DNA of 60,000 nucleotides, taken from positions 8,603,001 to 8,663,000 of the forward strand of contig NC_079888.1 in the NCBI RefSeq assembly GCF_029227915.1, read 5' to 3'. This document shows, one piece after another, positions 25,797 through 37,474 of this stretch. The position numbers and the translations under genes are program-made. Below the pieces are notes generated by a model that searched no databases, was not told the origin of the DNA, and was given only the letters and a program-made list of their open reading frames with translations. This DNA comes from Hydractinia symbiolongicarpus (Eukaryota; Cnidaria; Hydrozoa; Anthoathecata; Hydractiniidae). Within the stretch, counting starts at the first letter, position 1; every line of letters starts with the position of its first letter.

Positions 25797-28224
25797 TAAG
25801 TACAGGTATAATAATGATTAAAAATAAATATATGATAAATAATTAATAAAATTATACAGTTGTTATTAAATTAACATTAAAATTTGTGGAATCTTCTGAT
25901 GTAACGTGAAAATATATGTTACGTGGCATAAAACTTTCATTTTTTGTCCTTTTAATTTAAAATAATATATCCATATATAATTTAACAAGTACTAATGTCA
26001 TTGTTTTATACTATAATTTTTAAATTTAATTGCTATATAATGATAAATCTGTATGATAACTATTTTAAGCATATTTTCATTGTCGTGATCATATTATGTA
26101 GAGAAAAAATGATTTTCCAAAATTATTTATATTTTGATAGGATCGAACACGTAGCATTGCAAATTTCTTTCCTAGCTCAAAACACCCGACACCAAAAATA
26201 AATAAGGTAAAATTACCTAAATTTAAATAAAAATGATCTTTTCAAACTGTCCTTAGGAAGCATGTAATCCTATCAAGCTTCAACAAATTAATTATAAATT
26301 TATTACAGACAAAAGTGGTTTTCAAAAACTCCGCAGAATGCACATTAAATAATTCAGATGATCACTTATTTTGCGTCAATTCACTTACCAATGTACATTT
26401 CAACATCGTGTTATGATCATCTTGTTTTGACGTGCCACGACATTTCGAGATGACTTTCAAAAATAAACAACTGTCAGCTCTAACCAAATAACCTGTTTAA
26501 AATATCCACAAAATTGAAAGTATGCCTATCGCTAATCCAAAACGTTGACAAGTTATCCACTGTCATTTATGACGTCACAAAGGATGTTGAAACAAAGACG
26601 ACACTGTTCTGTAATCTTCTTGACGTGGCCTATGTTTTTATTCCGTTGACTTCCCACTTCTGACTAATGCTTCTCAACCAGAGATGGCAAAAGTGCTAAA
26701 AAAAACTCATTTACACAAATCAGCTTCGCCATTCGTATTTGTTTGGTAAGTCGAGATATTTTTTTTTGGCTATAATGATTTGTTGTTGGTGTTACCATTG
26801 ATGCTTTGCGGTAGATCAAAGTAGTAATGCTTTGTAGTATCTTCACAGTAACGGCGGGAAATTTACATGGTGAAAACCGCTGTGAAAATATTTCGTATGC
26901 TAATAAAAAGGGTAGCTATGATAGCTAAAAGGTTTTATGAAGGCAACCCAATTTTGTGATCGACATTTTATTTTAAAGCTATTAAAAAATAGGAGTCACG
27001 GTACATTTCCCCTTGTCTTTAGTTGTTTTAAGTGGTGCTAAGAATTGAGAATTACTTTCAAGTGGTACTTTAACCTTAAGCTGTGGCTCTGCTGTCTGTT
27101 AATATCTGACTCGATTATTAAAGCAGTTAGATTTTAACATAACTTTCCGATCTAATGATTCATATATAGCAAACAAAAACAGTAAAAACCACATTTAACT
27201 ATCCTAAAAAGCAAAAAATCTATTTATTTGAATTTCCAAATTTAAGTAGAATTCTCTTCTAACTTATTCTAATTTTTATACCTGATTTATATATTATTAT
27301 ATTTTTTTATGTAGTTATTTCATATTGGATTAGGCTTAAAATAATAAAATTAAATTAAAAACGCCTACAAACAAAAACTGTAAACAGAACATTGGACTAT
27401 TGGCCAACTGTTTTTCGTATTATGCTATTTTTAAAACAGGGTAGCTAATTCTGAACAAAGAAGACATTTAAGAGCAATTGATGCCAACGGAAATAAAAGA
27501 TAACATACTTTTATAGGACTGCCTTCTTTCCTTTTTTTTTAGATAAGCAATCATTTTCTAAACAATAAAGTACTTGACTTTAACAAGCAAACTTTTTTGC
27601 TCAATTTGTCTACACCAAATTGATCAACATGCATAGACAAGTCGATGTCGATTTCATCCGATATATCAAGTTTAAAGAATTAACCTTCAGTGCTCAAATT
27701 GCCGAAAATATTAAGAAACTACCAGTAGCTGCTTGAGCCTTGCACTGGTTTCTTTTAAAAAAATACTGTATTGAAAAACAAGATCAAACGTTTACTACAG
27801 TGTTGTAACTATAGCAACACACGGCATGCAAAACTTAAAAACGCAGACTGATAACCTAGACCAATAGTCTTACCTAGATAATGAGCTTAGTTTGTTAGTT
27901 AAATGAATTGTCAATATAAATAAAAAACGGAATCAATGCCATAATTTAAAATTCCCAAGTCGGGGAGGTAAGCATAAATCCTTGAATAAGTTTGGCAAGT
28001 AGCTAGTCTAACCAAGTCTAATCAAGTCTAATCGATTCGTTGTGCCGAAAAGGCGAAATGAGTTTCGGATATTAAAACCATTGCACAGAATGAATAAATG
28101 AAACATACGGAATTGTTTTTGTTCGCTTAATTATTCTATTTTTTTAATAAGTCTCGTCATTACAAACTGATTCGACGACAATCAATACAATACGATGCAC
28201 TAACCTGCTTCTTTGCATTATAAT
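25797..28224. other. Gene-free AT-rich stretch
   Basis: No recognised exon or element. A 34-codon frame at 27630 has balanced composition, but I found nothing to support it. Confidence 0.45.
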
Positions 28225-28388
28225 ACTGATTTATCGATTATTTCAACTGATTTATCGATTACTTTAACTAATTTAACGAATACTTTAACTGATTTATCAA
28301 TTACTTCAACTGGTTTATCGATTACTTAAACTGATTTGTCGATTATTTTAAGTGATTTATCGATTACTTAAACTGATTTATCGACTTA
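28225..28388. repeat. 21-bp minisatellite, about 8 units
   Basis: Eight units of about 21 bp (actgatttatcgattacttta with changes) lie head to tail. Every unit preserves its length. Confidence 0.9.
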
Positions 28389-28549
28389 ATGCCTCGATGC
28401 TTGTTAAATTTCGCGAATTTTTCTATCAATTTATATCGTTTTTCAGGGACTTTTGTTTGTAAGCACAAAATAAAAATGATATAAGTTGAAATTTAAACCA
28501 CTAGTAGCTACTAAGTGCTAGGGGGAAATTTCGTGTAAAAAATTCGTGT

Positions 28550-28985
28550 AAATCTTTTTTTAAAAATAAGGAATCTTGCACGTTTTCAATTAGACATAGG
28601 GGACCATACCTATGGAATAAACTTTTATCTGATGATATTAAAACAAGCTCAACTCTCAATATTTTCAAGAAAAATGTAAAAACAAAATTATTAACGACTG
28701 ATCTTACAGGCATTTGTAAATATTTTTAGATGCACACTCTCACATAGACCTTTGTAAATTCAACTAATCTTTTTATGGAATATATATAGTTAGAATATTG
28801 CTTTATTATACTAAGTATTATTTTAACTCTTTCTTTCTTTTTGCTTAACAACGGGGTTTAGTGCTAAGGCAATTTGTGCCTTCTTTTTGCTCCTGCCATT
28901 TTTGTATATATTACAAGGTATTTTAACCTGTAACATTTATATAACGGCGAAATATACATAAAATATAAATATACATAAAAAAAAG
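28550..28985 (+). mobile_element. LINE 3' end, reverse-transcriptase C-terminus
   Basis: A plus-strand frame ending at the stop at 28727-28729 reads SIRHRGPYLWNKLLSDDIK and then NIFKKNVKTKLL. This is the conserved last segment of many CR1/L2-type LINE ORF2 proteins (R-x-x-G-P-x-x-W-N-x-L, then F-K-x-x-x-K). A 3' UTR follows with ggcaatttgtgccttctttt and an A-rich tail near 28980. The reverse-transcriptase core itself is not present, so this is a 5'-truncated dead copy. Confidence 0.7.
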
Positions 28986-28989
28986 GAAA

Positions 28990-30055
28990 AAGTCCAAAAT
29001 TCGCGAATTTCGCAAAAAACGTGTTTTCTAATAAATTTTGCGGGTATTAATTTTAGCGAAATTCTCGAAAAATATAAGTAAATAAGTTACCATTATAGTA
29101 TTGGTTTAGATTGGGAAAAATTTTAGGAGTTCAGCCCTCCCCTCTCTAGATTAGCCCAAAGCATTTACTTTACATGAATCACTTTCTCCGGACAAGTCTC
29201 TCTCTGTGGGAAATGGCGTTCCCTCGGATCCCATAAGCTGCTACAGCACTGGGATAATAATTGATAACTTGAAATAAAAAAATTAATTAAATTTTAACAT
29301 AAATAAAAGAGTAAAGAATAAATATTTGATTTTGAATCTGCTTTTTTTATTATTATTACTTTTTTTTATTTAAAATAATTTATTTATGGCAAAAGTAAAT
29401 ATTCGTATAATATGATTTAAACGTTAATTATTTGATTATCAATTGTTATAGTTTTTCATTATGCCTAACTTAAAAAAAAATTCGAAAGTGCATTTCGAAA
29501 CAGAAAATGCTGAATTATTTATCCAGAAAATAGGGAAATCACATTCCGCATGTCTATTTTCTGCACAGCAACAGTTTTCACACTGCTTGAAATGCACACA
29601 GGAATTTTAAGCTTTTACTTCTAGTTTCGTAGGCAGTTAAAAAAAATAATTCATTGTTGAAGTTATTGAAAGTAATTTTTTTTAGACGTTTCCTGTGTTC
29701 TTCTTAATGTAACGAAAGATGCGCGAACATTATAACACACTAAGAGATTTTTTTGAGGATCATTCCGTTATGTTACCGTACAAGAATCACAATTTTATTC
29801 GAAGTTATGAAGAGAGAGAACGAACCACACAATCTGGTAAGTTTTTTTTTTTTATGTTTAACAACAGCTTTTAAAAAAAGTTTTAGCCTTATCAATAAAA
29901 TTTTGTAACTTTGCTGACACTCTTTATGGAGAATCAATTTTTACGAGATAAAAATTTCCGAAATTGACAAGACTCACGAAATTCGCGAAAAATAATTTCT
30001 GCAACGAAATAAATTCATCAGTTTGATGAATTGCCAAATTCACCAAAATCAATAA
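28990..30055. other. AT-rich intergenic or 5' flanking sequence with cgcga-type repeats
   Basis: Two patches rich in ttcgcgaa-type words (28998-29075 and 29930-30055) belong to a dispersed family also seen at 46.6 and 50.6 kb. A possible coding exon at 29719-29836 lies between them. Nothing else is recognised. Confidence 0.4.
29719..29836 (+). CDS. Possible first coding exon of the four-repeat gene
   Basis: An in-frame TAA lies three codons before the ATG at 29719. The frame then reads MREHYNTLRDFFEDHSV and ends ERERTTQS just before a strong donor (gtaagt at 29837). It leaves one base of a codon (g). The acceptor at 31674-31675 begins with gg, so joining them gives a Gly codon in the frame of the large downstream exon. 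That would make a protein of about 804 residues. The alternative is that translation starts inside the large exon at 31699 and this frame is chance. Confidence 0.35.
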
Positions 30056-30536
30056 ACACACCACTTTTTTTCTATTTATGTAAAAGAACTAGGTTCTAAT
30101 AAGAACACGTGCGCACTCAGGAACCCGGGAAAATAAATATATACTTATTACCCGAATTTTTTTTATAAACAACTTGATAAGCAATAAAATAAGTAATTAT
30201 TTAGTCAATATGTAGATCGAAACTTGCCATTAATTTTAAACAATTTTCGTAATTTATGTAAGAATTTATGTACATATTATTAACAAAAAAAAGTTTTTGA
30301 AAAAAACTGAAGTGTGCAACAAAGAAATTCTTGTAGTTTTGTTTTTGAAATTTTATTTCCTTTGTTTTCTATCTTCGCAACAAATAAATTTTTTCTGTTG
30401 TGCTTACATTTGTACAGAACTAAAGTTGCATATTTTTCTTCAAATTCAGTTCATTTGCTTATAAAAAAAATTATATATATATTTTAGAAATGCGAGTTAG
30501 TTCATCGTCATAAAAATATTTTTTAACACTATACCA

Positions 30537-30637
30537 GTGCTCGCCCGGCCTTTATTTACCGCATTTCGTGTGTCTCGCTATTGCGGTTACCATTTTGCGT
30601 GACAGACCGAAGACGTATACGGGAACTTTAATATAGA
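30537..30637 (-). mobile_element. Helitron-like element, 3' truncated
   Basis: On the minus strand it starts TCTATATTAAAGTTCCCGTA after an A and continues into cgtatacgtcttcggtctgt, closely matching the intact copy at 43407. The hairpin and CTAG end are lost. Confidence 0.6.
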
Positions 30638-31249
30638 TTTTACCAATAACGTATCCTCATTGTGTAGAATAGTGGTGTTGTCACATGTGACAACATTTGC
30701 ACTAATTTTGTTGGTATTTTTAATTATTTTTTTTAGTAAGAAATGATTTTTTAATTAGAGCACCGTGTTTGAAACCAGTTCTAAATTTGATAGACTTTTT
30801 TTCTGCTTTCCATTTAATCTTTGTGGTCACACTCATATTCTTTTGGCAGTCTTTCTCCCAGCGTTCGTCCGCATCTTGAACATTAAAATTATGCACAACA
30901 AACTGATTTGATAATTTGTTTTTCGTATGACCCGTGTTTGAATATTATTTTTTTTATTTTCTATTAAAAAAGCACTGGAACTAAAATCATTCTTCCGAGA
31001 CCGCTAGAAATACCACACTGTACGCATTAAGGACTATTCGTTAATTTGTAAAAAAATTCCACGAGTGCGCTCCTCAGCAGATTATTCACTCTGCGCGGAA
31101 GGAATTTGAAACCGCGGGCATTTATTTTAAACCAGCAAAGTACTGGTTATAAATTTAGATGTTTTCCCTGTACTATACGCATATATTTATTTTTAGCAAC
31201 TTATATTGAGTTCAAGTGACCTGGTATAATATCAAGACTCAGTTTGATA

Positions 31250-31545
31250 AGGTGTTTTCCATACAGCAACTTTTTGCCTGTAGCTGTTCAAAACGCCGCG
31301 ACTTAACTACATGCGCATTGTCAGAATAATTCCCCTTACCTTGCGTATTTGCCTGCGTATCTTACGTCATTGTTTATTTCTGTGCCATAAAAATATTGAT
31401 GAAGTAGTCGGTGCGCATTTTACGAATGGGCGTGTGTAAACAGAACCAAATAAAAAAGTTCGATTTACAAAGGCTAAAACTTTGTGAACAATAGTCAAGT
31501 CAACAGTTTTAAGCTCGTGCAAACAACGATGTCATAATGTAATGC
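31250..31545 (+). promoter_or_regulatory. Candidate promoter region of the four-repeat gene
   Basis: This stretch is less AT-rich than its surroundings, with several gcgcat/gcgtat words and a ttacgtca site, and lies directly upstream of the large exon. If transcription begins here, the short sequence up to the acceptor at 31675 would be 5' UTR and translation would start at 31699. This is inference from composition and position. Confidence 0.25.
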
Positions 31546-31675
31546 GTGCATGCACATGCGCACAGACAGCATGGGCTTTTCAAAAACGAATCAACTATAT
31601 GTAGTTTCTCGTTTTATTTTCGTTTTTTTTTCGTTTATTTTCGTTTATTTTACTTTTTGAGTTATTCTGTTCTAG

Positions 31676-33972
31676 GGAACGAGCGAAGTTGCGTGGACAT
31701 GTCAGCCTTTGCAGAGCTTTCACGAAAGGTGGACTGGTTAGTTGACGAAGTGCGACATTTAAAACAAACTTTATTATCGTATGAAAGAAGAGAGTTGGAG
31801 CGCTTAAATTACGAACGTTATGAACAACGTGGAGGAGAGCGGTTGCCTAGAGAAAGACTAGCAACACCACATGATCGAGTGGAAACGAGGGAGATTCCAA
31901 GTTATTACGATCGGGGTATAAATTATTCAGAGAATATGCAGGAACGCGAAAATATGCCACAACCACATTCTAGTGTGACGTATGGGAGGCACGATGAAAG
32001 AGTGCTACACGAACACGAAAACGAATCGCGTCTGTCTAGACCAAGAACCTTTCCCTACGAAGTTTTATCGAGGTCAGATCATGACTCACATTATTCAAGT
32101 GACTCACCTGTTTCAAACTCGTCTCGATCCGAAAGAGTTCGTTCAAGTTCTGATAATGCTATAGTGATACACAGGGACTCGAGTACTGGATCATTCCAGT
32201 CTATCGCCGATGACATTAATATCGCGGAAATTATACTGCTTTGGCAACGAGGAATGAACGATATTCCACCGATTATTAGTTGGCCACCAGAGCAAAAGTT
32301 ACGACACCGAAATAAATTAGAAGAATGGTTTCGGGTGTATCACTTATTTCGCGTGTCATGTCACGGTGATATCGGTCGTTTTATTTCGCAGTTTACAGAC
32401 TCGAAAGGAAAAATGATGACTTCATCCCATGTTGCCGGTTTATGTCCTGATGTTGCAGCTAGCTGCGAAATGTTTTTACATTCAAGAGAGGTTGAGGATC
32501 AAGCAGATACTCCACATGATCCCAACAGCAACAAAGTTTACATTCTCCCACGCAAAATCAACGGACGGAAAGTGTCTGCTAAAGATGTTATCCAACTTTG
32601 GGAGCATGGAATGGGAGACATACCTCCGATCAAACTTTGGACCAAGGCGCAAAAATTCAAACAGCAAAGTAAAATCTCCCGTTGGAAAAAAATAGTCGAC
32701 ATTTTTAAATATCAATGTCATAGCGACATGAGCAAATTTGAAGAAATATACACTGACAGTCATGGCTGTCTACTCCCAGTGGCTGCCATCACCAGTAAGT
32801 TTGAGACAATATACGGAGATGAGCTAAATATCACCAGTAAGTTAATGACTGTATCAACTCTGCCTGGAACTCCTACACACACAGAAGGACGAAATCTAAA
32901 ACGCAGTATTGATAGCCAATCAGAAGAAGATGAAATAGCCAATAAAATTAGTAATAAATTCCAGATTAAAGAAGTACATGCGTTACCTGGTCCTCCATGT
33001 TTAATACGAAAAAGTACTTCGCCTCCTTCTCTGCTGGAGAAAAAGAGTCTCACTGAGAAAGAAAAAACATCAGAAGCTGACACGAAAGAGTTGACCGTTA
33101 CACCAAAAGTGGAAGTGGTAGACGAAGATTATGTGGCGGCGGAAGTCGATAAATCTAGTTTTCATCCGTTTGGACAGCAACTGTCGTCAAAAAGTAGTGG
33201 TTACTCATTTGATGGCCAGTCCTCACCGAGTAATTCGGAAAGTGAGGTAAATGAAAGTGACATGAGAAGTAAGAGTGACTCATTTAACGAAATTTATACA
33301 ATACCGACTTCTGCATCCTTAGCTGATCTCATCCGGTTTTGGGATAAAGGCTCCACTGACTTTCCACCAATTAAAACCTGGAGTCGTGAACAGAAAGATA
33401 ACCAAAGAGAATTCATAGCAGATATTGAGAAATTGTTTTTTATTTATGATCAGACATTCAAATGTGACATGAACGCGTTTAACGACGCATGCGTTAAAGA
33501 AGACGGACAACCAATGAGTTTCGCGGAAATATTCTCAAAATTTAATCAAGCGTTTCAAGAGCAGCATACTGTCGAGACGTTAAGCGCGACTTCTGCAAGT
33601 TCAATGACTTTCGATTTCTCGCACCATAGGACTATCTCGCAAAGCACAGACGCACTTTACTTACTTCCGCGAAAAATTAACGGTAGGAAAGTTAGCGCTA
33701 AAGATGTATTGCAGTTGTGGTATCACGGCCTGAACAAAATACCTCCCGTAAAGCAATGGAGTCCACAGCAAAAAGCTGTCCAACAAAGCAAAATCTCAAG
33801 ATGGAAAAAAATAGTCGATCTATTTGAGCATGACTTTTCAGGTAATTGGGAACGCTTTGAGAAACATTTTTCAAACAATCTGGGTCAGTTGATACCTATA
33901 ACAGCTATAATAGCAAAACATGAAGAAGAAAATAGGACGATGGGTATGAACGGGCCTAATTTGTACCAATAA
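31676..33972 (+). CDS. Unrecognised protein with four copies of a W-x-G-x-x-x-(I/F)-P-P domain
   Basis: One long exon begins after a pyrimidine-rich acceptor (ttctgttctag). The best start is the Met at 31699 (MSAFAELSRKVDWLVDEV), giving 757 residues. The Met codons further upstream lie in what looks like intron. From 31699: residues about 5-45 form a likely coiled coil; 50-170 are charged and Ser-rich; four domains follow at about 174-245, 282-366, 533-616 and 654-740. A Ser/Glu/Lys-rich linker separates domains 2 and 3. Each domain has LW or FW, then G, (I/F)PPI or IPPV, W and a spaced QK. Domains 2 and 4 add LPRKINGRKVSAKDV and SKISRWKKIVD. The basic, Trp-containing repeats suggest nucleic-acid or chromatin binding. 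The W...G...P-P...W pattern faintly recalls the fungal GCR1_C DNA-binding domain. I cannot name a family. Confidence 0.85.
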
Positions 33973-35453
33973 TATAAATTTATACATTATAATAGTAATG
34001 GTATTTCCATTTTGATGAAACACAAACATATTTCTAGAAAATATTTTTTGTACAATTTTCTTTATTTATTAAAATTTTTATGTGCAAGTTTGCATATTTA
34101 GAAAGCAATGTTTCGTTTTTCGATGATGCTGGTGATGCAAAGCCCAGTCAATTTCTATATAGCGTGTCTCGTGTTCTCCAATTGCTCCAATTTAGGAAAA
34201 ATTTCTGCTAGGTAACTAGGTAGATATATAATTTTTGAAATTATTATGTCCTTTCGTATCTGTAAAAACAACAAAAAATTTTAAACAGAAACAGATATAT
34301 CACACCATTTTTGTATACGATCAAAGACTTGAACCAAGAGCCAAGGAAGGAGACTTGAAGAAGTGACCATGGACAACGAAACTCTAATACCCTCAAATAA
34401 AATGTGAAAAATACTGACAAGACGTACTGACAAGGCGGCAAACATAGCATGTTCATTCGTTACCTTTTTCAATATGGCGGAAAAGGAAGCTGCCGCATTT
34501 ATGTTGCTGGCCTTGGCTTTAGATTGTATGATTTTTATTCGTGATGTTTAATTCTTCTGTTATATTAGAGAGTGCTTTTATCCTTGATATTTCTTTTTGA
34601 ATAGTTTCGATCTGATATATCTCATAGACAAGGCCTTTCTTAAAATAAATCAATAAACCATTCGACAACATCATCATCCCATTCGAATATTTCTTTTCCA
34701 GCTGGAGTATTTGAATTTTTCCTACATAAATCATATACATTCGAAGAAGAGCATTCGAAATGTAATAAAGGATTCAAAAACACGTTCGAAATTTTTAAAA
34801 TATTAGTTAGGGTTATTATTATAGCTACCCATCAACATATTGGCCGATGGGTACTGATGGGTATAATAGCAAATCATAGGAACATACAGATTATCCCAAT
34901 ACTGCTGGGCAGTTTTTTTTAAAAAAATAATAAATGTTGGCCAACATTTTTTTCTTCGCCACCATGTTGCCATCTACCACAACTCGAGACAACACGTTGG
35001 CCAGCACAAATGTGGACGACCGATGTTGGCCCAAATGTTTGTTCCGATTTGCGGCCGCCTTTAATGGATGGCCTTTTAAACATTAGGTACTCTAAGTTTA
35101 GGCTAACCTAGACCAGTAAATGGCTCCCGTTCTTTGTCAGCATATTAGAGGTATAATAGCCATGTTGATCTTAATCACCAATTTTTTGAATAAAATCTAA
35201 AGTGACTTTGAGAGTTAAATTAAGTCTTTCTATCCAGCAAAGCATTACCTTCCTATTTTCTATGTGTCGATAAATAAGCTAAAAAACTTGCTGAGCAATG
35301 TTCTTGAGTTGCCTTTATGCGATTTCTATTGGTTATTTGGCTTCCGCAACTGTATTTTCACTCGAAAGTGACTCTGATTGTCCTAATTAGAAAGGAGTGT
35401 TACTCGCAATATATCCATCCCTTTTAATTTATTATGTTGCTATCAATAACAAC
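33973..35453. other. Intergenic region with inverted and gttggcc repeats
   Basis: It holds a weak poly-A-signal-like attaaa near 34067 downstream of the four-repeat gene. A short frame MAEKEAAAFMLLALALDCM at 34474 resembles a transposon or gene first exon but has no follow-up. An inverted repeat (gctacccatca ... tgatgggta) lies near 34830-34870. A cluster of gttggccaac-type words at 34930-35040 looks like a MITE relic. A 73-residue minus-strand frame at 34519-34740 is unrecognised. Confidence 0.4.
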
Positions 35454-35562
35454 CAACCTCGTCCCCAGGGTCTTGTGGCCCCTGAGCCGTTATTACGGAG
35501 TGGCCAACAATTTTTGCCGCTATCAACTTATCAACAAGGCAAAATTCCCTGGAACGAGGTTG
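35454..35562. mobile_element. Short MITE with perfect 9-bp TSD, copy 3
   Basis: The left terminus caacctcgtccccagggt and the right terminus tccctggaacgaggttg are inverted repeats. The 9-bp flanks at 35445-35453 and 35563-35571 are identical (aataacaac). The interior shares tcttgtggcccctgagccgt with the copy at 293. Length is 109 bp and it is non-coding. Confidence 0.85.
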
Positions 35563-35587
35563 AATAACAACTATTAAGAACTATCTA

Positions 35588-36858
35588 CAGTCTCTGTAAT
35601 TCGAACTCGCAGGGGACCGAAAAAAAGTTTGAATTAGGGAGAGTTCGAATTAGGGAAAGTTCATAAATTTTTGTGAAATTTTGTCCAAAAATCAGCGTTG
35701 GTGGTAGTAAATAAACTTCATAGATACATCCATCTATGTATCTTGAGTATTATATCTCCTATATTACTTCAGACGTATTTCTTATTTTGCAAAAAAGTCA
35801 TGAATAGTGGTTTGCTTTTTGCAGTGTTGCTCCTCCTTATCGACAAAACAATCAAGCATATTCAACGGTCTCATCATTTGCTCGCCAAATCGAGAAAACA
35901 AACTAAAGTCAGGAAAATTTGCAAAGACGGTATAGTACTTTTTAACAACAAGCAAACAAATTTCCTGCAAAGTTATTGTACGTGGAAAAGCAGTAAACGA
36001 AGGCGAAGATTTAGGAATGAAAATACCATGTCGTCTGCTCTTATTTGCTTAAGAACGATTTATCAATGTGCTAAAGGAAAAGCTGTTGTGAAATATATAA
36101 AGTATAAACAGAAAACGCAAACTTGTTTTTTCCATTTCTCTAACCACCCTTCAGATGCTTGGAAGCTTTTTATACTCAACTCTTTGGCAAAGTCATTTGC
36201 TTTTTCCTTTAAAAGGGGACCATTGATGGGGATGTTTTGACTTTGTAAATTTAACAACCATTTCATCAAAGCTCTATTCAATGCTTCGTATGTTTCTGGG
36301 ATTATTCTCTTTTTTCCTTGCAAACTACTTTGAAATGATTCCATGATTTTTACTTTATTCTTTTTCCTGGTGGAAAGAGTGTTTTAAGGGACTCCAAATT
36401 GTTCAGCTACTTCTTTTGATGAAACTTCTTTCTCAAGTTGTTGGAGTCCCTCGTATTTTGTTTTCGTAGACTTTTTACTGTGCCGACGTTTTGCTGAAAG
36501 AGTCGCCATCTTTTTGATTAATAACAAAAATGTATCCTTTGTAGTTTGAAAAGAATCCTAGATCTTTGATTTTAAAATCGAACATGTAAAACCCTATTTA
36601 CACTCGATGAAAGATTAGCAGGGGGAGATAAAATGGCTACTTTACATAATTCAATCTTTAAAAGTTCGCTTTATGGGGTGAAATGATCTAAAGGGACGGA
36701 AATATATTTCCAAATATAGAGGTATTCGAATTATGGAGGTTCGAATTAGGGGAAGTGAATCATAAGAGTTTGTTAAGGGATTTTGACGGGACCAGAAGAT
36801 TTTTTCGAAGTGAGCAGAGGTTCGAATTAGGGGAAGTCGAATTACAGAGAGTCTACTG
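35588..36858 (-). mobile_element. Internally deleted pogo/Tigger-like DNA transposon
   Basis: The left end is tactctgtaattcgaac-like (cagtctctgtaattcgaact) and the right end is its inverted match (gtcgaattacagagagtcta then ctg). Both ends carry several copies of ttcgaattaggg, typical of Tigger-type termini. The element is 1271 bp and encodes, on the minus strand, the N-terminal DNA-binding part and the C-terminal tail of the transposase, with the DDE catalytic domain removed. The expected TA duplication is seen on the left; the right flank reads ca. Confidence 0.75.
35782..36509 (-). pseudogene. Tigger/CENP-B-type transposase, broken
   Basis: Reading starts at the ATG complementary to 36507-36509 (MATLSAKRRHSKKSTKTKY) and runs through a helix-turn-helix ending EQFGVP. 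An in-frame TAA at 36384-36386 follows; one base change from a Lys codon would explain it. The frame resumes with a CENP-B-like second helix-turn-helix: YEALNRALMKW, NIPINGPLLKEKA, then FQASEGWLEKWKK. After about 150 bp of unrelated sequence, and in another frame, the usual transposase tail appears (DFSLFSRFGEQMM, then CKKQTTIHDFF). The whole catalytic DDE core is missing, so the copy cannot encode an active transposase. Confidence 0.8.
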
Positions 36859-37369
36859 CATTAGGACAATCACAATCAAATGTTTTATCTGTAAAATCTC
36901 AACGGTAATTAAAAACTACCAATGCACCAATGACAAAAATGCAAGACCGAAATTAAAAGAATAAGTTTTTTATTTTGTTCGCCAAATTTATTTGATCAGC
37001 AGAAGTGATATTTTCAGCTTTTTCATTGTCATTGTTTTTAGAAATCAAAACTCTATTAAGCGACTAGGTTTAAAGCATGCGTAATTTTTTTGTATTCAAG
37101 AGTAACAATTACTAGTCCTCAGAGTATTTCAAAAAATCACAATTCAGATCACAAGTATCAGATCGCATTGGAACAAAACCCTTTTAATTCGTCTAATTAA
37201 TTTTTTTCTCATCCTCCTTCCTAGGGGTCTTTTAAAAAATTATGAGTATTTATTGGCTTCTTCTGTTTTTTCACATTCCACAATACCAATTTTGACTTAT
37301 AATCCCTTTTTGCACGATAATCTGTTAAATTGATTATTCTTTTTTTCGAACTTTTTATTAAAAAGGAGG
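36859..37369. other. Gene-free AT-rich stretch
   Basis: I see nothing recognisable between the Tigger-like element and the next MITE. Confidence 0.5.
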
Positions 37370-37474
37370 CAACCTCGTCCCCAGGCCCATTTTTCTCTTT
37401 TTGACGATCTCGGACTCTTCTTTGCGCCGTCTCGGATATCAAAAAAGCGAAAAATTGCCCAGGGAACGAGGTTG
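37370..37474. mobile_element. Short MITE of the 9-bp TSD family, copy 4
   Basis: The termini caacctcgtccccaggcc and gcccagggaacgaggttg are inverted repeats. The flanks aaaaaggagg and aaaaagaagg match at 9 of 10 positions. The interior (tttttctctttttgacgatc) resembles the copy at 3256, so two interior subfamilies share the same ends. Confidence 0.8.

Noticed and set aside
27630-27734. 34-codon frame MHRQVDVDFIRY
   Set aside because: Short, no splice sites or known motif; cannot be separated from chance.
31546-31698. Upstream Met start of the four-repeat frame (MHAHAHRQHG...)
   Set aside because: The first 43 codons read through a pyrimidine-rich tract ending in a clear acceptor; the composition is intron-like.
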